Of a DNA stretch of 64,000 bases, positions 36,288 through 44,334 are shown in pieces. The DNA is from Actinomadura barringtoniae (GTDB lineage Bacteria > Actinomycetota > Actinomycetes > Streptosporangiales > Streptosporangiaceae): contig NZ_JAGEOJ010000001.1 of the NCBI RefSeq assembly GCF_017573505.1, positions 124,001 through 188,000 on the forward strand, given 5' to 3'. A program made the position numbers and the translations under genes. The number at the start of each line of letters is the position of its first letter. The first letter of the stretch is position 1. The notes beneath the pieces were generated by a model that saw only the letters and a list, made by a program, of their open reading frames with translations, was not told where the DNA came from and made no database searches.

Positions 36288-36707
36288 GTGTCCACACCGC
36301 TCATCAACAAGATCACGGCGCAGGACGTCGCCGCCAACCGCCGCCGCGGCGGGGACATCCGCGTGCTGCTCAGCCCGAAGACCGTGGCGTCCACCTCCGG
36401 GTTCTTCGGCGTGCTGACGCTGGAGGCCGGCGAGTTCATCTCCGAGCACCGCCACCCCTACTCGGAGGAGTTCCTGTACGTCGTGCGGGGCTCCCTGCTC
36501 ATGCGGATCGAGGGCCGGCCGATCCGGCTGGAGCCCGGGGACTCGCTGATGGTGCCGATCAACGAGCGGCACCGGCTGGAGAACGACGGCGACCACCAGG
36601 CGTTCGTGGTCTTCCACCTCAGCCCGCTGGCGCCGCGCCCCGACCTGGGCCACGTCGACTGCGAGCCGCTGCCGAACCCGGATGAGGCGGCCCCGCACGT
36701 CGGATGA
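36288..36707 (+). CDS. Cupin protein (WhiE ORF II-like)
   Basis: 139 residues. A conserved cupin barrel: GVLTLEAGEFISEHRHPYSEEFLYVVRGSLLMRIEGRPIRLEPGDSLMVPINERHRLENDGDHQAFVVFHLSPLAPRPDLGHVD. The HxH-x-E metal site is present (HRHPYSEEF), followed by the second His (NERHRL). Cupins of this type accompany aromatic polyketide clusters and spore-pigment loci and are thought to assist cyclisation or oxidation. The GTG at 36288 follows AGGAGGG. It is the last recognisable cluster gene on this side. Confidence 0.92.
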   Translation: MSTPLINKITAQDVAANRRRGGDIRVLLSPKTVASTSGFFGVLTLEAGEFISEHRHPYSEEFLYVVRGSLLMRIEGRPIRLEPGDSLMVPINERHRLENDGDHQAFVVFHLSPLAPRPDLGHVDCEPLPNPDEAAPHVG

Positions 36708-36741
36708 ACCGCCGTCCGGGCAGGCCCTCCGGCCTGCCCGG

Positions 36742-36873
36742 CGGCCGGTCATCGGCCGGTCATCGGCCGGGCGGCGATCCGTCGGCGACCCGTCGGCGAC
36801 CCGTCGGCGGCCGGTCGTCGGCCGGTCGGCGGCCGGTCGGCGGCCGGTCGTCGGCCGGTCGGCGGCCGGTCGG
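36742..36873 (+). repeat. 11-bp minisatellite, 12 copies
   Basis: Twelve head-to-tail units of 11 bp with consensus CGGCCGGTCGG. Three central units (36775-36807) are variants of the CGACCCGTCGG kind, and others end in AT or GT. The period is not a multiple of three, so it is not coding. It fills the gap between the cupin and the sigma-factor gene, at the right border of the cluster. The rest of 36708-36959 shows no gene. Confidence 0.93.
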
Positions 36874-36959
36874 CGGACAGGCCGCGAGAAAAAATCGCCG
36901 AACCCGCATAATCAACCGCTTACCTTTCCGTCGTACTCAGAAGGTGACAACTGGGACCG

Positions 36960-38432
36960 GTGAGGGTTGTGGTGAAGTGCGAGCTTGGGTTTGATGGCGG
37001 AGTGGTAACTGGCGTGAGCCTGGAGTCGGACGCCGACCTCGCGGCGGCCGCCCGTTCGGGCGACGAGCAGGCCTCGGACGAGCTCTTCCGGCGTCACCAC
37101 GAGGCCGTCCTCCGGTACGCCCGCGGCCTGGTGCGCGACCAGCACACGGCCGAGGACCTGACCAGCGAGGCCTTCACCCGGACGATCGCGGCGCTGCGCC
37201 AGGGCATGGGACCGCGCGAGGCGTACCGGCCCTATCTCTACACGGTCGTACGGAACGCGGCGGTCGACTGGGCCCGCGACGGCCGCCGGACGGTGGTGAC
37301 CGACGAGGTCGCCGAGTGGGCCGAGGGCCCCGCCGAGGACCTGCCGGACGTCGACGAGCTGGACACGCTCGTGCGTGCCTTCCGGTCGCTGCCCGAACGC
37401 TGGCAGACCGTCCTCTGGCACACGATCATCGAGGACGAGCCCGTTGAGCGCGTCGCTGAGCTCCTCGGCATGGAGACCAACGCCGTCACCCAGCTCGCGT
37501 TCCGCGCCCGCGAGGGGCTCCGTCAGGCCTTCCTGGCGGCGAGTTTCGACGGCCGCCCGGAATGCGCGGAGTTCACTGCTCAACTCGCGGCTCACGCGAG
37601 GCGGCCGGGGCGGCGGCGCGGGCGCGCGCTGCGCCAGCACCTGGAGTCGTGCGACCGCTGCCGCCAGGCGGCCGAGGAGATGACCGACCTGAACACGCGG
37701 CTGCGGCGCGTTCTGCCGATCGGGATCGCGATGCTGGGCGCGCCGTCGGTCTCGCTGGCCGCCTTGCCCGCCGCGGCCACCTTCCCGGGCTGGGCGATCC
37801 CCGCCATCGTCGGCGGGGTCGGTGCCGCGATCGTGGCGATGTTGTTCGCGACGGTGGGGAACGGTCCGGACAAGCCGCCTCAGGCCGGTCCGCCGCCCTC
37901 GGCCGTGCCGTTCCCGGTGGCCCCTGCGAGCCCGACCGTTTCGCCGCAGACCGAGGACTCGCGCAAGGGCGGGCCCAAGGCGGCGCCCAAGAAGGCCAAG
38001 CCGCCCAAGAGGACCGCGGCGACACAGGGGCAGTCGCAGATTCGCAACACGACGCTTCAGTCATGCCTGGCGGCAAGCGGCAGCTCGGTCAAGCAGACGT
38101 CCTGCGGGGGCAAGTCGACGAGCTGGCGGCGTACTACCAAGAGCGGCGGATTCACGCTCACCAATGCCGCGACCGGGACCTGCCTGGCGCGCGGTGCCGC
38201 GGCCCCAGGGGTTCCCTGGGAAAGCAGCACCGAGTACGCGGTCGTCCTGGCCCCTTGTGGGGGCGCACATCAGGTGTGGAAGCTGGACGGCTCAGCCCCT
38301 ACCGGCGCGCGTCTTTCCAACGGCGACGGCTGGTACCTGCAGGCCAGCTGGTCCGGCCTCGCGCCGGTGACCCTGAAGAAGGCCTCGTACGCGGGAATGG
38401 CCGCCCAGGGCTGGTCCATAGAACGCGGCTAG
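36960..38432 (+). CDS. ECF sigma factor fused to zinc-finger, TM segment and lectin-like tail
   Basis: 490 residues. Sigma-70 region 2 (about 30-95: ELFRRHHEAVLRYARGLVRDQHTAEDLTSEAFTRTI, RPYLYTVVRNAAVDWARDGRR) and region 4 (about 130-190: LPERWQTVLWHTIIEDEPVERVAELLGMETNAVTQLAFRAREGLRQAF). Then an anti-sigma-type HxxxCxxC zinc finger (HLESCDRC, about 223-230), a TM segment (about 270-295), a Pro/Lys-rich spacer, and an outside domain with NTTLQSCLAAS and GTCLARG blocks like a ricin-type trefoil lectin. So one chain may sense a ligand outside and control its own sigma domain. GTG 36960 is used; GTG 37014 is an alternative. Confidence 0.88.
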   Translation: MRVVVKCELGFDGGVVTGVSLESDADLAAAARSGDEQASDELFRRHHEAVLRYARGLVRDQHTAEDLTSEAFTRTIAALRQGMGPREAYRPYLYTVVRNAAVDWARDGRRTVVTDEVAEWAEGPAEDLPDVDELDTLVRAFRSLPERWQTVLWHTIIEDEPVERVAELLGMETNAVTQLAFRAREGLRQAFLAASFDGRPECAEFTAQLAAHARRPGRRRGRALRQHLESCDRCRQAAEEMTDLNTRLRRVLPIGIAMLGAPSVSLAALPAAATFPGWAIPAIVGGVGAAIVAMLFATVGNGPDKPPQAGPPPSAVPFPVAPASPTVSPQTEDSRKGGPKAAPKKAKPPKRTAATQGQSQIRNTTLQSCLAASGSSVKQTSCGGKSTSWRRTTKSGGFTLTNAATGTCLARGAAAPGVPWESSTEYAVVLAPCGGAHQVWKLDGSAPTGARLSNGDGWYLQASWSGLAPVTLKKASYAGMAAQGWSIERG

Positions 38433-38475
38433 CAGTAGCTCCAGCTCGGTCTCTGAGCGCTGGAAGGGCATCTCG

Positions 38476-39735
38476 TCAGCCGATCCGGAGCTGGTCACGG
38501 GCCGGGATGGGCTGCTCGGAGTTGAGCGTGAGCCAGGCCTGCAGCACCATCTGGAGCTCCAGGCGGCCCTCGGTGGCGTGCAGGGTGTCGCCGAAGAGCT
38601 CCTCGAGCTGGCGGATGCGGTAGCGCACGGTCTGCGCGTGAACGTGCAGGCGACCCGAGACCTCGGCGGCGTTGAACCCGCACTCCAGGGAGATCAGCAG
38701 GGTCTCGGCCAGCCGGTAGCGCTGCGCCGGCCGGACGCTGAGCAGCGGCCCGAGCCGCCGCCGGATGGCCCGTTCGACGAACTCGCGGTCCTGCATCATC
38801 ACGATGATCGGCATGTGCGCCTCGGCGACGACCAGCCGGGTGCCCGAGATCAGGCCCTCGTCGGCCAGCGCCAGGGCCTGGCGGGCCCAGCGCAGCGACT
38901 TGGCGACCTCGGTGATCTCGACCGTCGGGCCGATCGCCGCGCTCCAGCCGCGCAGCTGCCTGGCCAGCGTACGGTCGCGGCCGGGCCCGTCCGGGTCCGG
39001 AACGATCAGGCACGGCTCGGGCAGGTGCAGGCCCACCAGCACGTCGGGGAACAGCGTGGGCCGCTTGGTGTCGGTCCCGCGTTCCTTCAGCGCCACGGCC
39101 GCGACGGTACGGGGCAGTGGCCAGGCCGCCTCGTGGGCGGGCTCCCTGAGGTCCTTGGCGTCGGCGGGCTCGCCGAGCAGCAGGTCGAGCAGGCGCCGCC
39201 GCCGGTCCTGGCGGGTGCCCTCCGCGCGGGCCTCGGCGTCGGCGTGCCCCTCCGCGACGATCGCCGCGATCTGGTTCAGGTAGCCGAACACCGCGTTGGT
39301 GATGCCCGCGACCGTGGCCGCGCTCGTCTTGTGGCCGAGCTGGAGGCCGCGTTCGGTGAGGCGTTCCACCGCCACGCCGGCGCCGATCCTGATCGAGGCC
39401 TGCCACGTGTCGAGCGTCCGCCCCTCGGCGGCCTCGCCGGCACCGACGCGCCGCCAGAAGTCCACCACGTCGGCCGAGGGCGTGTCCGGGTCGGCCATCA
39501 ACTCCAGGAAATGGCCGATGGCGTACTCCACCCCCAGCACGAGCGCCTTGCCGTACCTGGGGTCGTGCGGCCGAACGAACTCCGGCAGGTCCTTCTCGAT
39601 GCTGGCCACCGCCTCGGCGGCGATGGCCGGCACGTATCCCCGAAGATCGTCGGCGATCCGGGCGCCCTGCTCGAACGAGAAGCCGAGCTCGAAGCGGCGC
39701 ACGGGAAGGGGGACCACCTGGCTGAGGTCAGTCAA
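38476..39735 (-). CDS. PucR/CdaR-type transcriptional regulator
   Basis: 419 residues. An N-terminal all-helical sensor (about 20-180), a GGDEF-like middle (about 240-330) and a C-terminal PucR HTH: ETLLISLECGFNAAEVSGRLHVHAQTVRYRIRQLEELFGD. I start it at TTG 39735, which has AAGGAG at 6-nt spacing; a GTG (39750) and ATGs at 39804 and 39861 in the same frame lack good sites. It is convergent with the sigma factor (43 bp gap) and divergent from the DUF6585-like gene. Ligand and targets are unknown. Confidence 0.88.
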   Translation of the reverse strand: MTDLSQVVPLPVRRFELGFSFEQGARIADDLRGYVPAIAAEAVASIEKDLPEFVRPHDPRYGKALVLGVEYAIGHFLELMADPDTPSADVVDFWRRVGAGEAAEGRTLDTWQASIRIGAGVAVERLTERGLQLGHKTSAATVAGITNAVFGYLNQIAAIVAEGHADAEARAEGTRQDRRRRLLDLLLGEPADAKDLREPAHEAAWPLPRTVAAVALKERGTDTKRPTLFPDVLVGLHLPEPCLIVPDPDGPGRDRTLARQLRGWSAAIGPTVEITEVAKSLRWARQALALADEGLISGTRLVVAEAHMPIIVMMQDREFVERAIRRRLGPLLSVRPAQRYRLAETLLISLECGFNAAEVSGRLHVHAQTVRYRIRQLEELFGDTLHATEGRLELQMVLQAWLTLNSEQPIPARDQLRIG

Positions 39736-39852
39736 TGAGATCTCCTTCACTGGAACGTCGTGACGGAGAGACGACAGGTGCCCGGCGAGATTACGGACTT
39801 TCATCAAGATTTTCTTCGCCCGCCGCCCGCCGCCGGTGGACCATTCATTGAC

Positions 39853-39866
39853 AGACAACATTGTCT
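39853..39866. promoter_or_regulatory. Inverted repeat between divergent genes
   Basis: AGACAA-2 nt-TTGTCT (39853-39866) lies in the 189-bp spacer between the PucR-type regulator and the DUF6585-like gene. A candidate operator, or part of an autoregulated promoter. Confidence 0.45.
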
Positions 39867-39924
39867 TTTAGAGGATGGCCGTCAAGCGTCCCCGCCCAGC
39901 CCCTCGAAACACCGGAGCTCCCCG

Positions 39925-40737
39925 ATGACCCAGCCGACCGCAAGCCACGGCCAGTCTCCGCAGGTCAACCAAGCGGCCGGCGCGCAACGCCTGGGCACGC
40001 ACCGGGCCGCCTACATCCCCGAGCCGGTGACACCCTCGTCCCGGCTCCCCCTCCTCATCGCGCTCACCGTCATCTCGGCCCTGGTCCTGGTCATCGGCCT
40101 CATCACGACCACGGTCGTGATGTTCATCATCGGCATGGCGTTCACCGTCGTCCTCGCGCCCCGCTGCATCCGCGAGGTCTACATGAACCAGCGCAACCAG
40201 AACGTGGGCCGCCGCCGCGCGAACTCCGAGCTGCACCTCTACGACCAGGGCCTGGTGGTCGTCCTCAACGGCGACCTGGTCCGCGCGTTCCGCTGGGACA
40301 CCGTCACCGTGCTCCAGGAGATCGTCCGCCACCACCGCAACGGCGTGCACATGTACACCACGTACGCCTACACAATGTCCGACGCCAACGGCCCCGACAT
40401 GATCCTCAAGGGCGGCTTCCCCCGCCCCGACGAGTGGGGCCCCGCCATCCAGGACGCCGTCACCCGGGCCCAGCTCCCGAACGCCATCACCGCCCTCCGC
40501 GAGGGCCGCACCCTCTCGTTCGGCGACATCCAGCTCGCCCACGACGCCGTCACCGCCCGCGGCAAGTCGGTCCCCTGGTCCCAGATCGACGAGACCCGCG
40601 TCAAGGACGGCCAGGTCTCCCTCAAGGTCGCCGGCAAGTGGCGTTCCCTCACCACCACCCCGGTCAGCCGCATCCCGAACTTCCTCATCTTCTACGCGGT
40701 CGCCGAGGAACTCCGCACCTCAGCCCACCGCGCCTGA
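39925..40737 (+). CDS. DUF6585-like membrane protein
   Basis: 270 residues. A polar N-terminus (1-40), two adjacent hydrophobic segments (about 43-65 and 66-82), then a soluble domain with ANSELHLYDQGLVVVLNGDLVRAFRWDTVTVLQEIVRHH, a beta-rich PH-like pattern, and LAHDAVTARGKSVPWSQIDETRVKDGQVSLKVAGKWRSL. The resemblance to DUF6585 is from memory of that pattern. GGAG lies 9 bp before the ATG at 39925. Function unknown. Confidence 0.75.
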   Translation: MTQPTASHGQSPQVNQAAGAQRLGTHRAAYIPEPVTPSSRLPLLIALTVISALVLVIGLITTTVVMFIIGMAFTVVLAPRCIREVYMNQRNQNVGRRRANSELHLYDQGLVVVLNGDLVRAFRWDTVTVLQEIVRHHRNGVHMYTTYAYTMSDANGPDMILKGGFPRPDEWGPAIQDAVTRAQLPNAITALREGRTLSFGDIQLAHDAVTARGKSVPWSQIDETRVKDGQVSLKVAGKWRSLTTTPVSRIPNFLIFYAVAEELRTSAHRA

Positions 40738-40751
40738 AGACTCCGCGCCTT

Positions 40752-40855
40752 GGACGCGCACCCCGGACGCGCACCCCGGACGCGCACCCCGGACGCGCAC
40801 CCCGGACGCGCACCCCGGACGCGCACCCCGGACGCGCACCCCGGACGCGCACCCC
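40752..40855 (+). repeat. 13-bp minisatellite, 8 copies
   Basis: Eight exact head-to-tail copies of the 13-bp unit GGACGCGCACCCC, plus GGACG of a ninth. It lies 15 bp past the DUF6585-like stop and just before the terminator. All copies are identical, so the array is recent or under active homogenisation. Confidence 0.95.
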
Positions 40856-40865
40856 GGACGTTATG

Positions 40866-40911
40866 GCGCCCGGTGCATCCTGGTTGCGGAGAAACCAGGA
40901 TGACCGGGCGC
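40866..40911. terminator. Large bidirectional hairpin terminator
   Basis: About 19 paired bases (40866-40885 with 40893-40911) with one bulge and a 7-nt loop, between the convergent genes ending at 40737 and 40933. Confidence 0.85.
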
Positions 40912-40932
40912 TCAGGGTGACCGGTCCCGCGG

Positions 40933-42522
40933 TCACCCCTGGGGACGCGTCGGCACACTCGGGCGACGGTGTGCGCGCGTCCGCGGTTCTCCCCTTAGGT
41001 CTGTGTCGAGTCGATGCCCCGGACTGGGGTCGACCAGCTGGATGACTCTTCTGGGCTCCTGGAGGCGGATCGCAGCGGTGGCCGCTTCGGGCACCGGCAG
41101 CGCCAGGCTCGCCTGCGGCAGGCGGGCGGAGGGCTGCAGGACCGGCTGCGGCTTGATGCGGGCCGGGGTCATGCCCAGCGCCGCCACGGCCGCGACGATC
41201 ATGAAGGCGCCCACGACCAGCCAGGCGTTGATGAACGCCTCGTGCGCGTCGGCGTAGCCGCGCGGGGTGCCGAGGACGGCCACGGCGAGGGCGACGCCCA
41301 GCACGCTGCCGATCTGGCGGCTCATGTTCACCACGGCGCTGCCGGTGGCGTAGTTCTGCGGCGGCAGGTCGGCGGCGGCGGTCGACAGGATGGTGGGCAG
41401 GGCCAGGCCCACGCCCACTCCGCCGACCAGCCAGCCCGGCAGCAGTTCGCTGACGTACTGCGGGCTCGAGCCGAGGTTGGTCACCATCATGGAGATGCCG
41501 AGCGCGACGAGCAGGCAGCCGACGCCGGTCACGACGCCGACCGGGATGCGCTTGGCGACCAGGATCCCCGCGATGACGGCGAACACCGGGACCATCAGCG
41601 GGCCGGGTGCGACGCCCAGGCCGGTGCGGATGGCCGAGTAGCCCCAGACCTCCTGCATCCAGAGCACGCCGATGAGCAGGTTTCCGGCGAACGCGACGCT
41701 GAAGAGCAGGATCGTGGCGTTGGACCAGGCGAAGGTCCGTACCGCCAGGAGCCCGGGCTCGATGACCGGCGAGCTGTGCCGCAGCGAGCGCAGCCAGAAC
41801 ACCGCCAGCACGAGGACGGAGACGCCGATCATCACCAGGACGCGGTCGCGCGACCAGTCGTTGATCTTCACCAGGCCGAGCGACAGCAGCGCGACCGCCG
41901 TCGTCAGCAGCACCGTGCCGGGAAGGTCGGGGATCCGGGTCGACGCGCCCTCGTTCGAGTCGGGCACGTAGCGGAGCGCCAGCAGGCCCGCGACGATGCC
42001 GATCGGAACGTTGACCTCGAAGACCCAGCGCCACGACGCCTCGACGAGAACTCCTCCAAAGGCCGGGCCGGCCGCGGCCGCCAGCGCCGCGGAGGCCGAC
42101 CAGATGCGGACGGCACCGGCCCGGCGCTCAGGAGGGAACACCGCCAGCAGGAGGGCGAGACTGGTGGGGATCAGTGCTGCCGCACCGAAGGCCTGGAGCA
42201 CACGGAAGGTGACCAGCGACCACATGCTGGGAGCTATGGCGCAGGCTTGGGACGCCAGGACGAAGACCTCGATCCCGAGCAGGAACCCGGTCTTGCGCCC
42301 GTAGCGGTCGGAGAGCCGGCCGAGCGGGACGAGCAGCGCGGCGAAGACGATCGTGTAGCCGTTCAGGACCCAGGACAGGTCGGAGAGGGATGCCCCGGGG
42401 AAGTCACGGCCGATGTCGTCGAACGCCACGTTGACGATGAACAAGTCCAGGCCCGCCATGAAGGAGGCCAGGCAGAGCACCGCGAGAACTATCCGCGACC
42501 GCACCTGACTTTGGACTGCCAT
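40933..42522 (-). CDS. MFS drug exporter, DHA2 (14-TM, EmrB/QacA) family
   Basis: 529 residues with about 14 hydrophobic segments. The N-terminus AVLCLASFMAGLDLFIVNVAFDDIGRDF, motif A-like LGRLSDRYGRKTG, and motif C-like GPAFGGVLVEASWRWVFEVNVPIG identify the DHA2 group. The cytosolic C-tail is long and Pro/Arg-rich. A proton-driven exporter, likely repressed by the divergent HxlR-type regulator through the inverted repeat between them. The ATG is at 42522, with AGAGTCCCTGACT before it, so no strong ribosome site is seen. The longer frame to 43077 runs antisense through the regulator gene. Confidence 0.93.
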   Translation of the reverse strand: MAVQSQVRSRIVLAVLCLASFMAGLDLFIVNVAFDDIGRDFPGASLSDLSWVLNGYTIVFAALLVPLGRLSDRYGRKTGFLLGIEVFVLASQACAIAPSMWSLVTFRVLQAFGAAALIPTSLALLLAVFPPERRAGAVRIWSASAALAAAAGPAFGGVLVEASWRWVFEVNVPIGIVAGLLALRYVPDSNEGASTRIPDLPGTVLLTTAVALLSLGLVKINDWSRDRVLVMIGVSVLVLAVFWLRSLRHSSPVIEPGLLAVRTFAWSNATILLFSVAFAGNLLIGVLWMQEVWGYSAIRTGLGVAPGPLMVPVFAVIAGILVAKRIPVGVVTGVGCLLVALGISMMVTNLGSSPQYVSELLPGWLVGGVGVGLALPTILSTAAADLPPQNYATGSAVVNMSRQIGSVLGVALAVAVLGTPRGYADAHEAFINAWLVVGAFMIVAAVAALGMTPARIKPQPVLQPSARLPQASLALPVPEAATAAIRLQEPRRVIQLVDPSPGHRLDTDLRGEPRTRAHRRPSVPTRPQG

Positions 42523-42545
42523 AGTCAGGGACTCTAGCGAGGAAA

Positions 42546-42571
42546 GCTGACTTTGGTCAATAGAAGTCAGC
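42546..42571. promoter_or_regulatory. Operator between MFS exporter and HxlR regulator
   Basis: Inverted repeat GCTGACTT (42546-42553) and AAGTCAGC (42564-42571), spacer 10 bp. The half-site CTGACTTTGG recurs at 42505-42514, inside the exporter's first codons, and at 42547-42556. Confidence 0.6.
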
Positions 42572-42584
42572 CTTGGATTCGGCG

Positions 42585-42590
42585 TATACT
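42585..42590 (+). promoter_or_regulatory. -10 element of leaderless HxlR gene
   Basis: TATACT lies 7 nt before the GTG at 42598, a spacing that would start transcription at or next to the start codon. Confidence 0.55.
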
Positions 42591-42597
42591 CAGCGAT

Positions 42598-43080
42598 GTG
42601 ACCATCACACTGCAGGGGCACTATGCGGACCGGGACAACTGGTCGATGCAGAACTGCCCGGTCGCCAGGACTCTGACAGCGATCGGCCCGCCCTCGGCCG
42701 TCCTCGTACTCTGCGAGGCGTACTTCGGCACCAACAGGTTCGGCGACTTCGTCCGCAACCTGGAGATGACCGAATCCGCCGTGACCGACCGACTGCGTCA
42801 CCTGGTCGCCGCCGGAATGCTCACCCGGGAGCCCTACCAGGAGCCCGGGCAGCGGACGCGGTACGAGTACCACATGACGAAGATGGGCCTGGCGCTCGCT
42901 CCCGCCCTCATCAGCCTCATGGAATGGGGCGACACCTATCTCCAGGGGGAAGACGGCCGCCTGGTCAACCTCGTGCACGCCGACTGCGGCGAGGCCGTCC
43001 GCACCGAAGTGCGGTGCGAAGCCGGCCACGACGTCGCCATGGACGAGGTCATCATGCGCGCCCCCTGGGATGCACACTGA
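42598..43080 (+). CDS. HxlR-family transcriptional regulator
   Basis: 160 residues. NCPVARTLTAIGPPSAVLVLCEAYFGTNRFGDFVRNLEMTESAVTDRLRHLVAAGMLTREPYQEPGQRTRYEYHMTKMG is the HxlR winged-helix domain with its N-terminal Cys, which in some members senses oxidants or electrophiles. C-terminal Cys residues (HADCGEA, VRCEAGH) are notable. GTG 42598 is chosen for the TATACT 7 nt upstream (leaderless); an earlier GTG at 42553 would lie in the operator. Probable repressor of the divergent MFS exporter. Confidence 0.9.
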   Translation: MTITLQGHYADRDNWSMQNCPVARTLTAIGPPSAVLVLCEAYFGTNRFGDFVRNLEMTESAVTDRLRHLVAAGMLTREPYQEPGQRTRYEYHMTKMGLALAPALISLMEWGDTYLQGEDGRLVNLVHADCGEAVRTEVRCEAGHDVAMDEVIMRAPWDAH

Positions 43081-43124
43081 CCGGACTCCCTTCCAGGGGT
43101 CCGGACGGATAAGGGAGTCCGGTC
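43079..43124 (+). terminator. Hairpin terminator overlapping the HxlR stop
   Basis: A 14-bp stem (43079-43092 with 43111-43124), 18-nt loop, starting on the last bases of the TGA stop. The remaining bases up to 43258 are GC-rich without a gene. Confidence 0.75.
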
Positions 43125-43258
43125 AGCGACCGGGGCCCGGGCCAGAGTCCGTGCGGGACTGAGTCCGGGAGCGACAGGCACCGGTCCGGGAGCGAAGATC
43201 GCCGGCCCGGAAAGGGCGGTCGTCAGCGGGGAATGATTCCTCGGCAGGGGTTCGGTCG

Positions 43259-43939
43259 TCAGCGCAGGCGGCCCTCCAAGGGGCTCTCCACCGCGTCGCC
43301 CACACCCGACGGGACCGGATTGCCGGCCAGCCGCAGGGCGTGCTCGACCAGGCCCACCAGGACCCGCTTGGCGGAGTCGTTCCGCCGCGCGTCGCACAGG
43401 ATGACGGGGACGCGGGGGTCGATGTCCAGCGCGTTGCGGATCTCCGGTGCGTTGTAGCGGTCCGCGTCGTCGAAGCAGTTGACCGCCACGACGAACGGCG
43501 TGCCCTTCTCCTCGAAGTAGTCGATGGAGGCGAAGCTGGCGGTGAGCCTGCGGGTGTCGGCCAGCACGACGGCGCCGAGGGCGCCGCGCGACAGCTCGTT
43601 CCACATGAACCAGAACCGTTCCTGGCCCGGCGTGCCGAACAGGTAGATGGCGACGCCGTCCCTCAGCGTGATGCGGCCGAAGTCCATGGCCACGGTCGTG
43701 GTCGTCTTGGCCGCCACGCCGTCGAGGTCATCGACGCCCACACTGGCGTCGGTGAGCGCCTCCTCGGTGCGCAGCGGCCGGATCTCGCTGACCGCGCCGA
43801 CGAGGGTCGTCTTGCCGACGCCGAAGCCGCCGGCGACGAGGATCTTCAGCGCGACCCGCGGGCCGTCGTGTTCCTCCCGTTCCGGGTCCGCTCGGCCGTT
43901 GGCCGGATCTTTCGGTCGGTCAGAGCGCGCGGAGTTCAT
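43259..43939 (-). CDS. cvnD: Ras-like GTPase of conservon (CvnD)
   Basis: 226 residues. P-loop VAGGFGVGKTTLVG near 39-51, switch-II-like FGTPGQERFWFMW, NCFD in place of NKxD, and DARRNDS. This is the conservon small GTPase (MglA-like), acting with CvnA-C in a membrane-associated, G-protein-like complex that modulates development and metabolism in actinomycetes. The start overlaps the cvnC stop by 20 bp. AGGAGGGTTCTTG precedes the ATG at 43939. Confidence 0.95.
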   Translation of the reverse strand: MNSARSDRPKDPANGRADPEREEHDGPRVALKILVAGGFGVGKTTLVGAVSEIRPLRTEEALTDASVGVDDLDGVAAKTTTTVAMDFGRITLRDGVAIYLFGTPGQERFWFMWNELSRGALGAVVLADTRRLTASFASIDYFEEKGTPFVVAVNCFDDADRYNAPEIRNALDIDPRVPVILCDARRNDSAKRVLVGLVEHALRLAGNPVPSGVGDAVESPLEGRLR

Positions 43940-44327
43940 CAAGAACCCTCCTGAGCAGGTTCTGATCTGTATGGGGGGCGGCGGCGGGCGACGTCCACCG
44001 CTGAACGGCGACCAGCCCGGAGTCGAGCAGGTCACCGGCGAGCACCCGGATCACGCCGAACGGCAGATCCAGCTCGGAGGCCAGATCCGCCACGGCGTGC
44101 GGGCGACGGCAGAGGGCCAAGAGGCGCCGCTGCTCTCGGGTCAGGCGGCCGGGCTCGGCAGGCGGCGTACCGGTCGCGACGAGAATGGTCACGATGTCGA
44201 GCGGTTCGCCGCGGGGCCGGGTCCGGCCGCGCGTCACTGCGTACGGACGGACAATCGGCCCGGCGGCTTCGTCGAACCATCGCTCCCTGCCCGGACCGTA
44301 CTGGCCGCCAGGGGCATGCTGTTCCAT
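43920..44327 (-). CDS. cvnC: DUF742 protein of conservon (CvnC)
   Basis: 135 residues. IVRPYAVTRGRTRPRG near the start, then the winged-helix-like REQRRLLALCRRPHAVADLASELDLPFGVIRVLAGDLLDSGLVAV, ending LLRRVLDELRAL. DUF742 is the third conservon component, thought to bridge the roadblock protein and the GTPase. It lies 7 bp downstream of cvnB. Confidence 0.95.
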   Translation of the reverse strand: MEQHAPGGQYGPGRERWFDEAAGPIVRPYAVTRGRTRPRGEPLDIVTILVATGTPPAEPGRLTREQRRLLALCRRPHAVADLASELDLPFGVIRVLAGDLLDSGLVAVQRWTSPAAAPHTDQNLLRRVLDELRAL

Positions 44328-44334
44328 TTCCGGC

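Noticed and set aside
36742..40855. CRISPR array candidates
   Set aside because: The repeats are 11-bp and 13-bp head-to-tail units without spacers, and no cas gene is near.
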